From Aminobacter ciceronei (GTDB lineage Bacteria > Pseudomonadota > Alphaproteobacteria > Rhizobiales > Rhizobiaceae), in contig NZ_JACJHY010000001.1 of assembly GCF_014138625.1 (NCBI RefSeq), positions 124,001-188,000 of the forward strand: 64,000 nt of DNA. Reading direction: 5' to 3'. The notes under the pieces are model-generated. The model was not told where the DNA came from. It was given only the letters and a program-made list of their open reading frames with translations, and did no database searches. How positions within the stretch are numbered: position 1 is the first letter of the stretch; each line of letters starts with the position of its first letter. Positions 18,946 to 28,068 of the stretch are shown here, one piece after another. The translations under genes were made by a program, and so were the position numbers.

Positions 18946-19103
18946 GAAGTCCTCCTGTTGACCGTCGGCGACGGTTCGTGGGCGATGCGTTGATCCATGC
19001 GTCCGGTCGTCGGCCCTGCCGTGCGCACCGGTTCCCCTGGCACCCGTCTGCGTCCTCTGGGGCTGCATCGGTGTGTTCTCGTGTAGGCAGAGCATGTAAC
19101 AAT

Positions 19104-19124
19104 TGGACAACAATCAAACGTCCA
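19104..19124. promoter_or_regulatory. Candidate operator for divergent MocR/ABC promoters
   Basis: TGGAC (19104-19108) and GTCCA (19120-19124) form an inverted repeat with an 11-base spacer. A wider pair, AATTGG (19101-19106) and CCAATT (19145-19150), surrounds it. The site lies between the binding-protein gene start (18945) and the MocR gene, where a regulator of both would bind. Confidence 0.4.
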
Positions 19125-19165
19125 TTATCATGCATTCGACTAGACCAATTTGGAGGGACATAAGC

Positions 19166-20638
19166 TTGGCCAAGCAGTTCGAAGGCCCGATCCTGCCCTT
19201 CCTTCGCCTCGAAGGGTCCGCCTCCCTGCCAAAGTTCCGGCAGGTGCAGGACCAGTTGCGCACGGCGATCCTGCGCGGGCATTTGCGGGCGGGCACGCGT
19301 CTGCCGGCGAGCCGCATCCTGGCCCAAGAATTGGGCCTGTCGCGCCAGACACTGGTTCGCGTCCTGGAAAACCTGAAGGCGGAGGGCTATCTGGAGGCGC
19401 GGCAAGGCGCCGGCACATTCGTTTCCATCGCCCTGCCCCGCCAGCCATCGCAGCCGCGCGCCGCGCAGCCGCTTGGCGAAACACCGCCGCGACTGTCGCG
19501 GATCGGCACGCTGGCGGGCGGCGTGTCGGCCGAGATCGATAAGATGGAGCATCGGCCCTTCCTGCCCAACCAGCCGGCGCTCGACCGTTTTCCCTTCGCC
19601 CAGTGGCGGAAATGCTGGAACGCGGTGACGCGCGGCGGCAAGGCCGCCATGGGCTATGGCGATGTCGCGGGGGAACTGGTACTGCGACAGCGGATCGCCG
19701 AGTACCTGGCCCTGCACCGGCGCGATCCCTGCGACCCTGAGCAGATCATTATCACACCGGGAGGACACGCAGCCTTTACGCTTGCGGCGCTGGCGCTCGC
19801 CGATCCCGGCGACGGCATCTGGTTCGAGGACCCAGGGCCCGTTACCACCAGCAACCTGTTCCGTACGCTTGGCCTGGAACTCTGCCCCGTGGATGTCGAT
19901 GCGGATGGCATGGATGTCACAGGTGCCATGGCGCGCCACCCCCATGTGCGCCTCGCCTTCGTCATGCCCTCACGACACCATCCGCTTGGGGTGACGCTTT
20001 CGCTGCCGCGCCGGCTTGCACTGCTGGAATGGGCGCGGACAAACGATGCCTGGATCATCGAGGACGACTATGACAGCGAGTTCCGCTATGACGGCGCGCC
20101 GCTGCCCTCGATGCGCTCCATCGATAGCCACGGCCGGGTGATCTATGCCGGCAGTTTCAGCAAGGCGCTCTATCCCGGCATCCGCATCGGTTATCTCGTG
20201 CTGCCTCCGACACTCGTCGGCGCCTTCCGCAACCTGGCCGGCCTCATTCATCGCAGTGCGCCGGTGGAAACCCAGCTCGTGCTGGCCGAGTTCATCGGCG
20301 GCGGGCATTTCGCCAGCCACCTGCGCCGGATGCGCGGGCTCTATGCCGAGCGTCGCGACGCCTTTAAGGAAGCGGGCCAAGTGGCCCTCGCCGGCCTCGC
20401 CCGCATGGACTGTTCCGAGAGCGGGCTCAATGCGCTCGCCTGGTTGGACGGCGGGCGAGAAGACCGGCTAGCCCACCGCGCGGTGATCGAGGCCGGGCTC
20501 CAAAGTTATCCGCTGTCCGACTATGCGATCGGCCCGGTAGCCCGGGCCGACGCGCTCATTCTCGGCTATGCCGGTGTTCCGGCAGAGCGCATGAAGCCCT
20601 ATCTCGGCCGCCTCGCCGAGGCACTCGTCCGGATGTGA
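19166..20638 (+). CDS. MocR/PdxR family regulator (GntR HTH + aminotransferase domain)
   Basis: Transcription factor of about 490 aa. A GntR winged helix (LPKFRQVQDQLRTAILRG through EGYLEARQGAGTFV) is followed by an aminotransferase class I-like domain with the PLP lysine motif SFSKALYPGIRIGY and the IEDDYDSEFRYDG strand. MocR proteins sense PLP or amino compounds. Start is uncertain: a TTG at 19166 has GGAGGG about nine bases upstream; an ATG at 19130 and a TTG at 19103 are also in frame but lack such a site. It is divergent from the Fbp/Pot-type ABC operon and is its likely regulator. Confidence 0.87.
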   Translation: MAKQFEGPILPFLRLEGSASLPKFRQVQDQLRTAILRGHLRAGTRLPASRILAQELGLSRQTLVRVLENLKAEGYLEARQGAGTFVSIALPRQPSQPRAAQPLGETPPRLSRIGTLAGGVSAEIDKMEHRPFLPNQPALDRFPFAQWRKCWNAVTRGGKAAMGYGDVAGELVLRQRIAEYLALHRRDPCDPEQIIITPGGHAAFTLAALALADPGDGIWFEDPGPVTTSNLFRTLGLELCPVDVDADGMDVTGAMARHPHVRLAFVMPSRHHPLGVTLSLPRRLALLEWARTNDAWIIEDDYDSEFRYDGAPLPSMRSIDSHGRVIYAGSFSKALYPGIRIGYLVLPPTLVGAFRNLAGLIHRSAPVETQLVLAEFIGGGHFASHLRRMRGLYAERRDAFKEAGQVALAGLARMDCSESGLNALAWLDGGREDRLAHRAVIEAGLQSYPLSDYAIGPVARADALILGYAGVPAERMKPYLGRLAEALVRM

Positions 20639-20784
20639 GGCCGCCGCGATAGAGCTGTCACGAACACGCCGGTGAAGCAGGCTCGCAACCGGCGAAAGAA
20701 CGCCTCCACGAAGGCCGCCTGATCGAACTCCTCCGGTCCGCCATCCCGTCGGCAAAGCACATAGCCAATTCCACGTTCGACCAT
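20599..20784 (-). CDS. Small ORF, 61 aa, MxERGxGYV family (copy 1)
   Basis: I do not recognise this protein. It begins MVERGIGYVLCRRDGG, has an acidic linker (PEEFDQAAFVEAFF) and a basic C-terminus with one cysteine (RRLRACFTGVF). A strong GGAGG lies six bases before the ATG. It starts 19 bases after the GMC dehydrogenase stop and overlaps the end of the MocR gene on the other strand. A second ORF with the same opening pattern lies at 40539-40730, also at the end of a catabolic operon. The shared start and ribosome-binding site argue that it is translated. Its function is unknown. Confidence 0.5.
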   Translation of the reverse strand: MVERGIGYVLCRRDGGPEEFDQAAFVEAFFRRLRACFTGVFVTALSRRPHIRTSASARRPR

Positions 20785-20803
20785 GCTGGCCTCCAAAAAC
20801 GGC

Positions 20804-22498
20804 TCAGTGTTGGACGGCACGTACCGGATTGCGGCTGCGCTGGCTGACCCCGACACCGGGGGCGATGCCCACCTGCGCATTGGACGCTGCGAGCAGCGGT
20901 TTTCCACGCACGATGTCGGAAGCCCGTTCGGCGAGCATGATGGTCGGCGCGTTGAGGTTGGCGTTCGGCTCGGACGGGAAGACCGAGCTGTCGATCACCC
21001 TGAGCCCTTCGACGCCACGTACCTTGAGGTTGCTGTCGACGACGGCCATCGCGTCCTCCCCCATGCGGCAGGAGCCGCAAGGGTGGTAGGTGCTCTCCAT
21101 CGTCTCGCGCACCCAGGCGTCGATCTCGTCATTGCTACGAACGTCCTTGCCCGGAGCCATCTCCTCACCACGGAACCTGTCGAAGGCCGGCTGTGCGATG
21201 ATCTCGCGCGTCAACCTCAGACAACGACGGAAACCTTCCCTGTCCTCCTCGCGATCGAGATAGTTGAACAAGATGTCGGGCTGCTCATGCGCTTCGGGTG
21301 ACCGCAATCGGACATAGCCACGGCTCTTGGGCTTGTTGGGGCCGGTCAGCACCATGAAACCGTGCCCCTTGAGCGGCTTCTTGCCGTCATAGCGCATCGC
21401 TGCCGGCAGAAAGTGGAACTGGATGTCGGGCCATTCGAGCGATGCATCGGAACGGATGAAGCCGCCGCTCTCGAAATGGTTGGAGACCGACAACCCCTTC
21501 TTGAACAGGATCCATTCGGCCCCGATCAGCGCCTTGCTCAACAACCCCATCTTGCCGTTGAGCGTAATCGGCTCCTTGCAGGCATACTGTATGTAAACCT
21601 CGGAATGGTCCTGAAGATTTTCACCGACGCCGGGCAGGTCATGCAGCACCGGCACGCCGGCCTTTTGCAGCACCGCCGCAGGCCCGATGCCGGAGCGCTG
21701 AAGGAGATGCGGCGAGCCGATCGGGCCGGAGGAAATGAGCACCTCTCGGCTCGCCTTGGCCACGACGCGTTCGCCGCCGAGTTCATACTCGACACCGATG
21801 GCGCGCTTGCCCTCGAGCAACACGCGACGCGTCATGGCATGGGTGACGACAGTGAGGTTCGGGCGGCTCATCGCCGGCTTGAGATAGGCATTGGCCGTCG
21901 ACCAGCGTACACCGTCCTTGACGGTCATGTGCATGGCGCCGAAGCCCTCCTGCATCTGCCCGTTCGGATCCGCCGTCGTGATGTAACCAGCCTCGTGGCC
22001 GGCATCGACAAAGGCCTTGTAGAGCGGGTTCTGCATCTTGTTGCCGGCATTGGTGGCGAGCGGACCACTGTCGCCGCGATAGGAATCACCGCCCTCTTGC
22101 CAGCTTTCGGCGCGCTGGAAATAGGGCAAGCAATTGGCATAACCCCAGCCGCGCGCGCCGAGCTCGGCCCATTCGTCGAAGTCGCGTGCGTGGCCACGCA
22201 TATAGACCAGTCCGTTGATCGAGGACGAGCCACCGATGACCTTGCCGCGCGGGCAGTGCACCTGCCTGCCGTCGAGGCCGGGCTCCGGCAGGGTCATGTA
22301 TTTCCAGTTGTACTTCGTGCCGTTCATCGGGATCGATAGTGCCGTCGGCATCTGGATGAAGATCGAGTTGTCGCTGCCGCCATATTCCAGCACCAGTACC
22401 TTGCAGGACGGGTCCTCCGTCAGCCGGTTGGCCAGGACGCAGCCGGCCGAACCGGCGCCGATGATGATGTAGTCGAAGGTGGCATCCATGGCGGTCAT
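20804..22498 (-). CDS. GMC family dehydrogenase, choline dehydrogenase-like
   Basis: FAD-dependent alcohol dehydrogenase (564 aa) of the glucose-methanol-choline family, which oxidises an alcohol to an aldehyde. The FAD-binding GAGSAG lies at residues 14-19, the GMC signature is [15 protein letters not shown], and the catalytic histidine motif is [12 protein letters not shown]. The C-terminal FAD/substrate segment [19 protein letters not shown] is present. It resembles BetA, but the neighbours (aldehyde dehydrogenase, ureohydrolase, NCS1 permease) suggest a different amino or guanidino alcohol. An ATG three codons downstream (22489) is an alternative start. It is followed by the 61-aa ORF. 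Confidence 0.9.
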   Translation of the reverse strand: MTAMDATFDYIIIGAGSAGCVLANRLTEDPSCKVLVLEYGGSDNSIFIQMPTALSIPMNGTKYNWKYMTLPEPGLDGRQVHCPRGKVIGGSSSINGLVYMRGHARDFDEWAELGARGWGYANCLPYFQRAESWQEGGDSYRGDSGPLATNAGNKMQNPLYKAFVDAGHEAGYITTADPNGQMQEGFGAMHMTVKDGVRWSTANAYLKPAMSRPNLTVVTHAMTRRVLLEGKRAIGVEYELGGERVVAKASREVLISSGPIGSPHLLQRSGIGPAAVLQKAGVPVLHDLPGVGENLQDHSEVYIQYACKEPITLNGKMGLLSKALIGAEWILFKKGLSVSNHFESGGFIRSDASLEWPDIQFHFLPAAMRYDGKKPLKGHGFMVLTGPNKPKSRGYVRLRSPEAHEQPDILFNYLDREEDREGFRRCLRLTREIIAQPAFDRFRGEEMAPGKDVRSNDEIDAWVRETMESTYHPCGSCRMGEDAMAVVDSNLKVRGVEGLRVIDSSVFPSEPNANLNAPTIMLAERASDIVRGKPLLAASNAQVGIAPGVGVSQRSRNPVRAVQH

Positions 22499-22568
22499 CC
22501 CGATGGGTTTCGGATCACTATTGGGTACGGGGTTCGAGGCGGCGCGTGGCCCACCTCGATGTAGGGGC

Positions 22569-24038
22569 TCAGCGTCGGGGGTAGTTGCCCCAGCCGGCGC
22601 CGCGGGCGAACAGCCTGGTGAGCACGTAGTGGACCACGCCGGCCGCCACGCAGGACGGCACTGAGGCGGTCAGGTACTTGAAGGCCGGAATGCTCGCGAG
22701 CGTCTGCGGGTTGAAGATCGCAACGTAGACGATGAAGCCCATGGCAAGTGCCGCGAGCCCGATCGGGTTGAATCCTGCCCAGAAACGGTACGGACCGCTT
22801 TCCTGCGGACCATGCAGGCTACGCATGTCCAGCTTCTGGCCGCGCAGGAAGAAGTAGTCGGCGATGCCGATGCCGGCGAGCGCGGAATTGAGCGCCGACG
22901 TCCAGACGAGGAAGATGAAGAAACCGTCATACATCTGCGGGTAGAAGATCACGAGGCCGAGCGGGATGAGGCAGAACAGGAACAGGATCGTGCTCCAGGA
23001 AATGGCGCGCACCGACGCCGTTCCCACCTGCCTGAGACCGACGATGGAGGTGTAGAGAATGTTGGCCATCGAGGTCATGTTGGCGAAGGCAACAAAGAGC
23101 AGAGCGATGATGCCGATGATTGGACCTGCGATCTTGGTCATCCAGATCGTCGGGTCGCTTTCACCCAGGGCAACGGCGGCGAGCAGGCCGACGATTTCGC
23201 CAAGAGCCGCGGCGCCGAAGATACCCAGAATGTTCGGCCAGAAGGCGGTGCGCTCGTTCTTGGTGAGACGTGCCAGGTTGCCGATATAGGGCCACCAGGA
23301 GAAGCCGGCAGCAAGGTTGACTTCAACGGCGATGATGAAGTTGAGCGTGTTGTCTTCGAAGGGCGGAGCAAGCGCCGGCATCTCAAGCAGCTCAGCAAAG
23401 GATCGTTGCTGGAGGATGAGGTAGAGCATTACGATCATCAGGATCACCAGCGCGGGCGAGACGACCATGTTGAAGAACTTGATCGAAGTCGGCCCCTTGG
23501 CGACGATGAACCAGGTGACGAGGATCGCGCCAATCGCGGCGATGACCATCTTGATGCCGGTCGGATTGGCCGCCTCGCCTGCGCTGAGCGCGGCCAGCCC
23601 ATCAATCGAGCGGCCGAACATCATGGCGAGCACCGCGAGCCAGCCCATGGTGAGCACGACGACAGCGAGCACATAGACGATGCGGCTGCCGTTGTAGCCG
23701 AACTGGCTGCGCAGCGCGACGAACTGCTCGATGCCATAGCGACCGGAGAGCGGTGTTGTGGCGAGCGCCGTCAGCACGACACCGACGATGTTGCCGATGA
23801 CGATGGCCGCGATGCCTTCCTTCGGCCCGACGAAGAGGCCGATGGCACCGCCGATCAGGAATGCCCAGGTGGCAATGGCAAGCGCCGAATTGGCGTAAGT
23901 GAACTCCCAGAAGCCCCAGAGGCGTTCGGAAGGAAGCAAAGGCGCATCGCCTCGTTCGGCGGCAGCGCGATTGCGGGCGGCCTCTTCCTGCTCAGTTTCG
24001 ATGGCGGCAAAGCCGCCGCGGCTGACATGGTCGGTCAT
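22569..24038 (-). CDS. NCS1 family permease (purine-cytosine/allantoin type)
   Basis: Inner-membrane symporter (489 aa) with about 12 spans. It has a hydrophilic start and then [20 protein letters not shown], characteristic of NCS1 proteins, which import cytosine, purines, allantoin, hydantoin or thiamine with H+ or Na+. The central [21 protein letters not shown] is the conserved substrate region. The ATG at 24038 lies one base after the stop of a 55-aa membrane ORF. Placement between an aldehyde dehydrogenase and a GMC dehydrogenase suggests it imports the substrate of this operon. The substrate cannot be named from sequence. Confidence 0.88.
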   Translation of the reverse strand: MTDHVSRGGFAAIETEQEEAARNRAAAERGDAPLLPSERLWGFWEFTYANSALAIATWAFLIGGAIGLFVGPKEGIAAIVIGNIVGVVLTALATTPLSGRYGIEQFVALRSQFGYNGSRIVYVLAVVVLTMGWLAVLAMMFGRSIDGLAALSAGEAANPTGIKMVIAAIGAILVTWFIVAKGPTSIKFFNMVVSPALVILMIVMLYLILQQRSFAELLEMPALAPPFEDNTLNFIIAVEVNLAAGFSWWPYIGNLARLTKNERTAFWPNILGIFGAAALGEIVGLLAAVALGESDPTIWMTKIAGPIIGIIALLFVAFANMTSMANILYTSIVGLRQVGTASVRAISWSTILFLFCLIPLGLVIFYPQMYDGFFIFLVWTSALNSALAGIGIADYFFLRGQKLDMRSLHGPQESGPYRFWAGFNPIGLAALAMGFIVYVAIFNPQTLASIPAFKYLTASVPSCVAAGVVHYVLTRLFARGAGWGNYPRR

Positions 24039-24039
24039 T

Positions 24040-24207
24040 TCACGCCCCCCAGATCCAGAATCCGACGACCAGAACAAGCGTCAGGGCGGCCATGCCGGCG
24101 TAGTCGAGCGTGGTCATCACCCCTTCGAAGCGGCCGCCAGCCTCGATGTCCTCATAGATGCGGGCGCGCCGCTCGAGTTCTTTCTGCCAGGCGATATCTG
24201 TTTCCAT
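24040..24207 (-). CDS. Small single-span membrane protein, 55 aa
   Basis: Short ORF starting METDIAWQKELERRARIYED, a charged helical N-terminal part of about 35 residues, followed by one hydrophobic span (GMAALTLVLVVGFWIWGA) that ends the protein. An AGGGGAA ribosome-binding site precedes the ATG. The stop is one base from the NCS1 permease start, so the two should be translated together. The layout recalls small accessory subunits of other secondary transporters (such as the DUF4212 subunit of SSS symporters), but I know no such subunit with certainty for NCS1. Role inferred: stabilising or regulating the permease. Confidence 0.7.
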   Translation of the reverse strand: METDIAWQKELERRARIYEDIEAGGRFEGVMTTLDYAGMAALTLVLVVGFWIWGA

Positions 24208-24334
24208 TGTTGTTCCCCTTTCGCGTCGCGCCTTCGGCGTCTATCCGCGATGCATGCGGCTCCATCAGCCGCCGATCTTGCCAACCGGCCGCCCATGGGC
24301 GACGGCCGGAGAATTGCTCATCAGGCCGAGCACC

Positions 24335-25843
24335 TCATGGCAGCGTGATCCACACGGCCTTGGTCTCCATCAGGTAGTCGAGCTGCTCGGGACCCAGGTC
24401 CTTGCCAAAACCCGAGGCCTTGAACCCGCCGAAGGGCATGGAAGGATCGATCGTGCTGTGGGCATTGACGTAGATCGAACCCGCATGCAGGCGCGGGATC
24501 AGCCCGTGCACCCGCGACAGGTCATTCGAGTAGATCGCAGCCGCCAGGCCGAACGGCGTGTCGTTGGCCAGGGTAACCGCATCATCGAGATCGTCGAATG
24601 CGTCGGTCACCAGAACGGGGCCAAAGATCTCCTCGCGGACGATCGTCATCTCGGGCTTGCAGCGCGCGAAGATCGCCGGTTCGATGAAGTGGCCCGGCCG
24701 GTCGAGGCTCACGCCGCCATGGATCAGTTCGGCGCCTTCGCGGCGGCCGGCCGCGATATAGGACGAGACGACTTTCTTCTGTTGCGCCGAGACCAGCGGG
24801 CCGATGTAGCAGTCGCGGTCGAGGCCAGGCGCGATCTTGAGCGTCTTGGTGACGGCGACCAGTTCGTCGAGGAAGGCGTCATGCACCGAGCGCTGGACAT
24901 AGACGCGCGTGCCGGCGTCGCAAACCTGCCCGGAGTTGAAGAACACGCCGTTCACCACCGCCTTGGCGGCACTCGCGATGTCGGCATCGTCCAGAACGAG
25001 CACCGGCGACTTGCCGCCGAGTTCCAGCGTGACATGCTTGAGATTGCCGACGGCGGTGCGGCCGACCTCCTGGCCGACCGGTGTCGAACCGGTAAACGTC
25101 ACCTTGTCGATGCCGGGATGCGTCGACATAGCCGCGCCGATCACACTGCCGCGGCCCGTCACGATGTTGACGACGCCATCAGGGATGCCTGCCTCCTGCA
25201 CCAGTTCGGCAAAGCGCAATGTGGAGAGCGAGGTCAGTTCGGCGGGTTTGACGATAACGGTACAGCCGACTGCCAGCGCTGCCGCAAGCTTCCAGGCCAT
25301 GGTCTGGAGTGGAAAGTTCCACGGCACGATGGCCGCGACCACACCCAGCGGTTCCTTACGGGTGTAGGCGAGATAGTTGCCGGGAATGGACGGCTCGACG
25401 GTGCGCCCATGCAGCTTGGAAGGCCAGCCGGCAAAGTAGCGAAACGTATCGACCGTGCCCTGGATGTCGATCTCGCGGGCAAAGGTCACCGACTTGCCCA
25501 TGTCGATCGCCTCGATCTCCGCCAACTCGTCGGCATGGAGCTCGATCAGGTCGGCAAGGCGGTGCAGCAGGCGCTCGCGCTCAAGCGGCTTGAGGCGGCG
25601 CCAGGCACCGCCATCGAACTGGCGGCGGGCGGCATGGACGGCCCGGTCGAGATCCTCGGTCGTGCCGGAAGGCGCGCGGCCGACCAGACCGCCGGTCGAA
25701 GGCTCGAAAATATCGAAGGTCGCGCCGTTGCTGGCATCCACCCAGGCGCCGTCGATGAACATCTTTTGCGGCTTCGCCAGAAACCGCCGGGTCGCGTCGC
25801 TGACACCATAGTGGTCGAGATAATTGCGGACGTTGTCGTCCAT
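24335..25843 (-). CDS. Aldehyde dehydrogenase family protein
   Basis: NAD(P)+-dependent aldehyde dehydrogenase (502 aa) that oxidises an aldehyde to a carboxylate. The motifs are IVPWNFPLQTMAWKLAAAL, the coenzyme loop FTGSTPVGQEVG, the general base VTLELGGKSP and the catalytic cysteine FFNSGQVCDAGTR. The C-terminal MPFGGFKASGFGKDLG is typical of BetB/PuuC-type enzymes. The ATG at 25843 has AAGGAGG just upstream, so an in-frame start at 25921 inside the ureohydrolase gene is rejected. With the GMC dehydrogenase it forms an alcohol to aldehyde to acid pair. Confidence 0.93.
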   Translation of the reverse strand: MDDNVRNYLDHYGVSDATRRFLAKPQKMFIDGAWVDASNGATFDIFEPSTGGLVGRAPSGTTEDLDRAVHAARRQFDGGAWRRLKPLERERLLHRLADLIELHADELAEIEAIDMGKSVTFAREIDIQGTVDTFRYFAGWPSKLHGRTVEPSIPGNYLAYTRKEPLGVVAAIVPWNFPLQTMAWKLAAALAVGCTVIVKPAELTSLSTLRFAELVQEAGIPDGVVNIVTGRGSVIGAAMSTHPGIDKVTFTGSTPVGQEVGRTAVGNLKHVTLELGGKSPVLVLDDADIASAAKAVVNGVFFNSGQVCDAGTRVYVQRSVHDAFLDELVAVTKTLKIAPGLDRDCYIGPLVSAQQKKVVSSYIAAGRREGAELIHGGVSLDRPGHFIEPAIFARCKPEMTIVREEIFGPVLVTDAFDDLDDAVTLANDTPFGLAAAIYSNDLSRVHGLIPRLHAGSIYVNAHSTIDPSMPFGGFKASGFGKDLGPEQLDYLMETKAVWITLP

Positions 25844-25856
25844 GTATTCCTCCTTC

Positions 25857-26876
25857 TCAGCCGAAAACCGCGAGCGGCCGGCTCTCCTCAGTTCCTCGTT
25901 CGGCGTTGGTTTGCCTGGCATGCATGACGCGGCCGATGAGGTTCATCAGCACCTGTGCCGCCAGGATGGCGGTACCGCCTGTTTGGTCGTAGTCGGGGGC
26001 CACCTCGACCAGGTCGATGCCGACGATGGTGCCGCGCTTGGCGAGTGCGGCCAGGATCTCCAGCACCTCGTAATAGATGAAGCCGCCATGCGAGGGCGTG
26101 CCGGTGCCCGGCGCGATCGAGGGGTCGAAACCGTCAATGTCGATGGTGACGTAATAGCGCGCGCCGGCGGGAACACGCTCGGCGACGGCGGCACTTCCCA
26201 GGGCGCGGATCTGGCGCACCGACAGGATGTCGGAGCCCATCTTGCGCGCGTCCTCGTATCCCTCTTTGGCGGTGGACGAGACGTTGCGGATGCCGAGCTG
26301 CGACAGGCCGCTGACATAGGGCTTTTCGGCGGCGCGGCGCATCGGGTTGCCGTGGCCGTAGCGCACGCCGTGGCGCTCGTCGACGAAGTCGAGATGAGCG
26401 TCGATCTGGACGATGTGGATCGGGCCGTTCTCGGCGCAATCGTCGGAGAAGGCGTTGATGCAGGGAATATTGACCGAATGGTCGCCGCCCAGCACCACCG
26501 GCAATGCGCCGGCGGCCAGGATCTTGCGCACGCCGAACTCGATGTTGGCGTGGCTCTTCATCGTGTCGGTATGGACGATGTCGGCGTCGCCGATGTCGAC
26601 GATGGAGACCTCGCCGCTGGGCAGGTAAGTGACATCGTCCTCGTGGTCATAGGCGCCGCCATGGCCGAAGGAGAACAGCGTCGAAGCCTCGCGGATGGAA
26701 CGAGGGCCGAAGCGGGTGCCGGCCCGCCACTGCGTGCCGCAGTCGAAGGGCGCGCCGAGGATGGCGACATCGGCGTCGATGGCGTCCCAGTCGGGCTGGT
26801 AGGGATACTTGCCGAAGGTGCAGATGCCGACGAACGGCAGGTTCAGACGTCCGGTTTCATAGGAATTGCTGGCCAT
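25857..26876 (-). CDS. Agmatinase-family ureohydrolase (copy 1)
   Basis: Binuclear-metal ureohydrolase (339 aa) that cleaves a guanidino group to urea plus amine. Metal ligands are visible in GGDHSV, DAHLD and DIDGFDPSIAPG, followed by TPSHGG. The family covers agmatinase, guanidinobutyrase, guanidinopropionase and guanidine hydrolase, and substrate cannot be called here. It is the first gene of the operon with aldehyde dehydrogenase, NCS1 permease and GMC dehydrogenase, and is divergent from a LysR regulator. The body is almost identical to the gene at 41664-42635; this copy has 18 residues after HAR (QTNAERGTEESRPLAVFG) where the other has two. GGAGG precedes the start. Confidence 0.9.
   Translation of the reverse strand: MASNSYETGRLNLPFVGICTFGKYPYQPDWDAIDADVAILGAPFDCGTQWRAGTRFGPRSIREASTLFSFGHGGAYDHEDDVTYLPSGEVSIVDIGDADIVHTDTMKSHANIEFGVRKILAAGALPVVLGGDHSVNIPCINAFSDDCAENGPIHIVQIDAHLDFVDERHGVRYGHGNPMRRAAEKPYVSGLSQLGIRNVSSTAKEGYEDARKMGSDILSVRQIRALGSAAVAERVPAGARYYVTIDIDGFDPSIAPGTGTPSHGGFIYYEVLEILAALAKRGTIVGIDLVEVAPDYDQTGGTAILAAQVLMNLIGRVMHARQTNAERGTEESRPLAVFG
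25914..26876. repeat. 963-bp direct repeat, copy 1 (ureohydrolase gene)
   Basis: This stretch matches 41673-42635 in the same orientation, offset 15,759 bp, with ten substitutions counted by eye and no gaps (about 99% identity). The match begins exactly at the start codon of the gene and ends in its last shared codons; flanking sequence differs. Two of the substitutions change an amino acid. Confidence 0.92.
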
Positions 26877-26915
26877 ATGCCCTCCTCCAAAGGTCGGAGG
26901 AGTGTGCCAAATGCC

Positions 26916-26933
26916 GATACGTTTAAAAGTATC
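26916..26933. promoter_or_regulatory. LysR-type operator between ureohydrolase and LysR genes
   Basis: GATAC (26916-26920) and GTATC (26929-26933) form an inverted repeat around GTTTAAAA in the divergent promoter region. The spacing fits the T-N11-A pattern bound by LysR regulators. It lies about 40 bases from each start codon. Confidence 0.55.
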
Positions 26934-26968
26934 TATGATTGGATGTTTACTTGTGCATTAATCAATGA

Positions 26969-27901
26969 ATGATCAACAAGGTCCGCCATCGCGTCCTCAA
27001 CCTCTCGCTTGGCGATGCGGAACTCAGGCTGCTGCGCGTCTTCGCCTCCGTCGTGCAGCACGGCGGCTTTTCCGCAGCGCAATCGGCGCTAGGCATGACC
27101 CAGGCGACGATCTCCACCCACATGCGCCACCTCGAGGAACGGCTGGGCTTGCGCCTGTGCAGCCGCGGGCGCGGCGGCTTCGAGCTCACCGACGAGGGGC
27201 GGCTCGTTTATGACGCAGCGCTCGAGCTCTTTGGGTCGCTCGAAAAGTTCCAGAGCCGCATCGGCGAGGCGCAGGGGGAGCTGACGGGCAATCTCAGCTT
27301 CGGCACCGTCGATGCCATGATCACCAACCGCGACCTCGACCTGCAGGGAGCATTGGCCGCCTTTCACCGCGCCGCGCCGCGCGTTCATCTGGAAATCGAC
27401 GTCGCCGCACCCCAGGTGCTGCACCAGGGCCTGTTGAACGGCGCCTATCAGATCGTCCTGATGCCGTCGGTCGGTAGTGTCACGCCGCATTTCCGCACCC
27501 AGGCAGCCTTCTCCGAGGTCCAGAAGCTCTACTGTGCCGAGGGCCACGCGCTCTTTGCCGTCCCCGACGCCGACCTCACCGACGACCACCTCGCCGCCCA
27601 ACCCTTCGCCGGCCGCACCTACATGCTCAACGAGACGATCTGCGGGGTGAGCTTCACCTGGGCAGCTGCGACGCCTCATATGGAAGGCACCCTGTTGCTG
27701 CTGCTCTCCGGTGCCTATATCGGCTTCCTGCCCGACCACTATGCCGACGAATGGGTTCGCACGGGCCGCCTCCGGGTGCTGGCGCCCGAGCGCATGGTTT
27801 TCGAGGATATGTTCCACATAGCCTATCCCCGCAACAAACCTTCGCGCGCGGCCGAAACCCTTGCGCAGACCATCACGGAATCGGTGCGCAAGCCGCATTG
27901 A
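26969..27901 (+). CDS. LysR family transcriptional regulator
   Basis: DNA-binding regulator (310 aa). The winged helix-turn-helix is at residues 15-75 (LRLLRVFASVVQHGGFSAAQSALGMTQATIS has the recognition helix), followed by the linker helix and a substrate-binding-protein-like effector domain. It is transcribed away from the ureohydrolase-ALDH-NCS1-GMC operon with a palindrome between the two, so it very likely controls that operon and itself. The inducer would be the guanidino or related compound handled there. A second ATG four bases upstream is out of frame. Confidence 0.9.
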   Translation: MINKVRHRVLNLSLGDAELRLLRVFASVVQHGGFSAAQSALGMTQATISTHMRHLEERLGLRLCSRGRGGFELTDEGRLVYDAALELFGSLEKFQSRIGEAQGELTGNLSFGTVDAMITNRDLDLQGALAAFHRAAPRVHLEIDVAAPQVLHQGLLNGAYQIVLMPSVGSVTPHFRTQAAFSEVQKLYCAEGHALFAVPDADLTDDHLAAQPFAGRTYMLNETICGVSFTWAAATPHMEGTLLLLLSGAYIGFLPDHYADEWVRTGRLRVLAPERMVFEDMFHIAYPRNKPSRAAETLAQTITESVRKPH

Positions 27902-28019
27902 CATCAATCCGGGTCCCGCCTGTCGGCATACCGCCCTGCCCTTCGACGACTGCGCCCTCGTCCCTCTGATGGCCCTGACTGAAGGCAGCTTGACTCCATT
28001 CGAAACGCCTCATATTAAG

Positions 28020-28068
28020 TTGTAGGCCTAACCCTACAATTGGGTGCCCAACTCTACAATTGGATGCC
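28020..28068 (+). promoter_or_regulatory. Operator boxes overlapping the start of the ABC/GntR operon
   Basis: TTGTAGG (28020-28026) and CCTACAA (28033-28039) are a perfect inverted repeat with a six-base spacer. A third box, TCTACAA (28053-28059), follows 20 bases after the second, so that CTACAATTGG appears twice with a 20-base period. The boxes reach the permease start codon at 28069. The GntR protein encoded in the same operon is the likely ligand. Confidence 0.6.
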
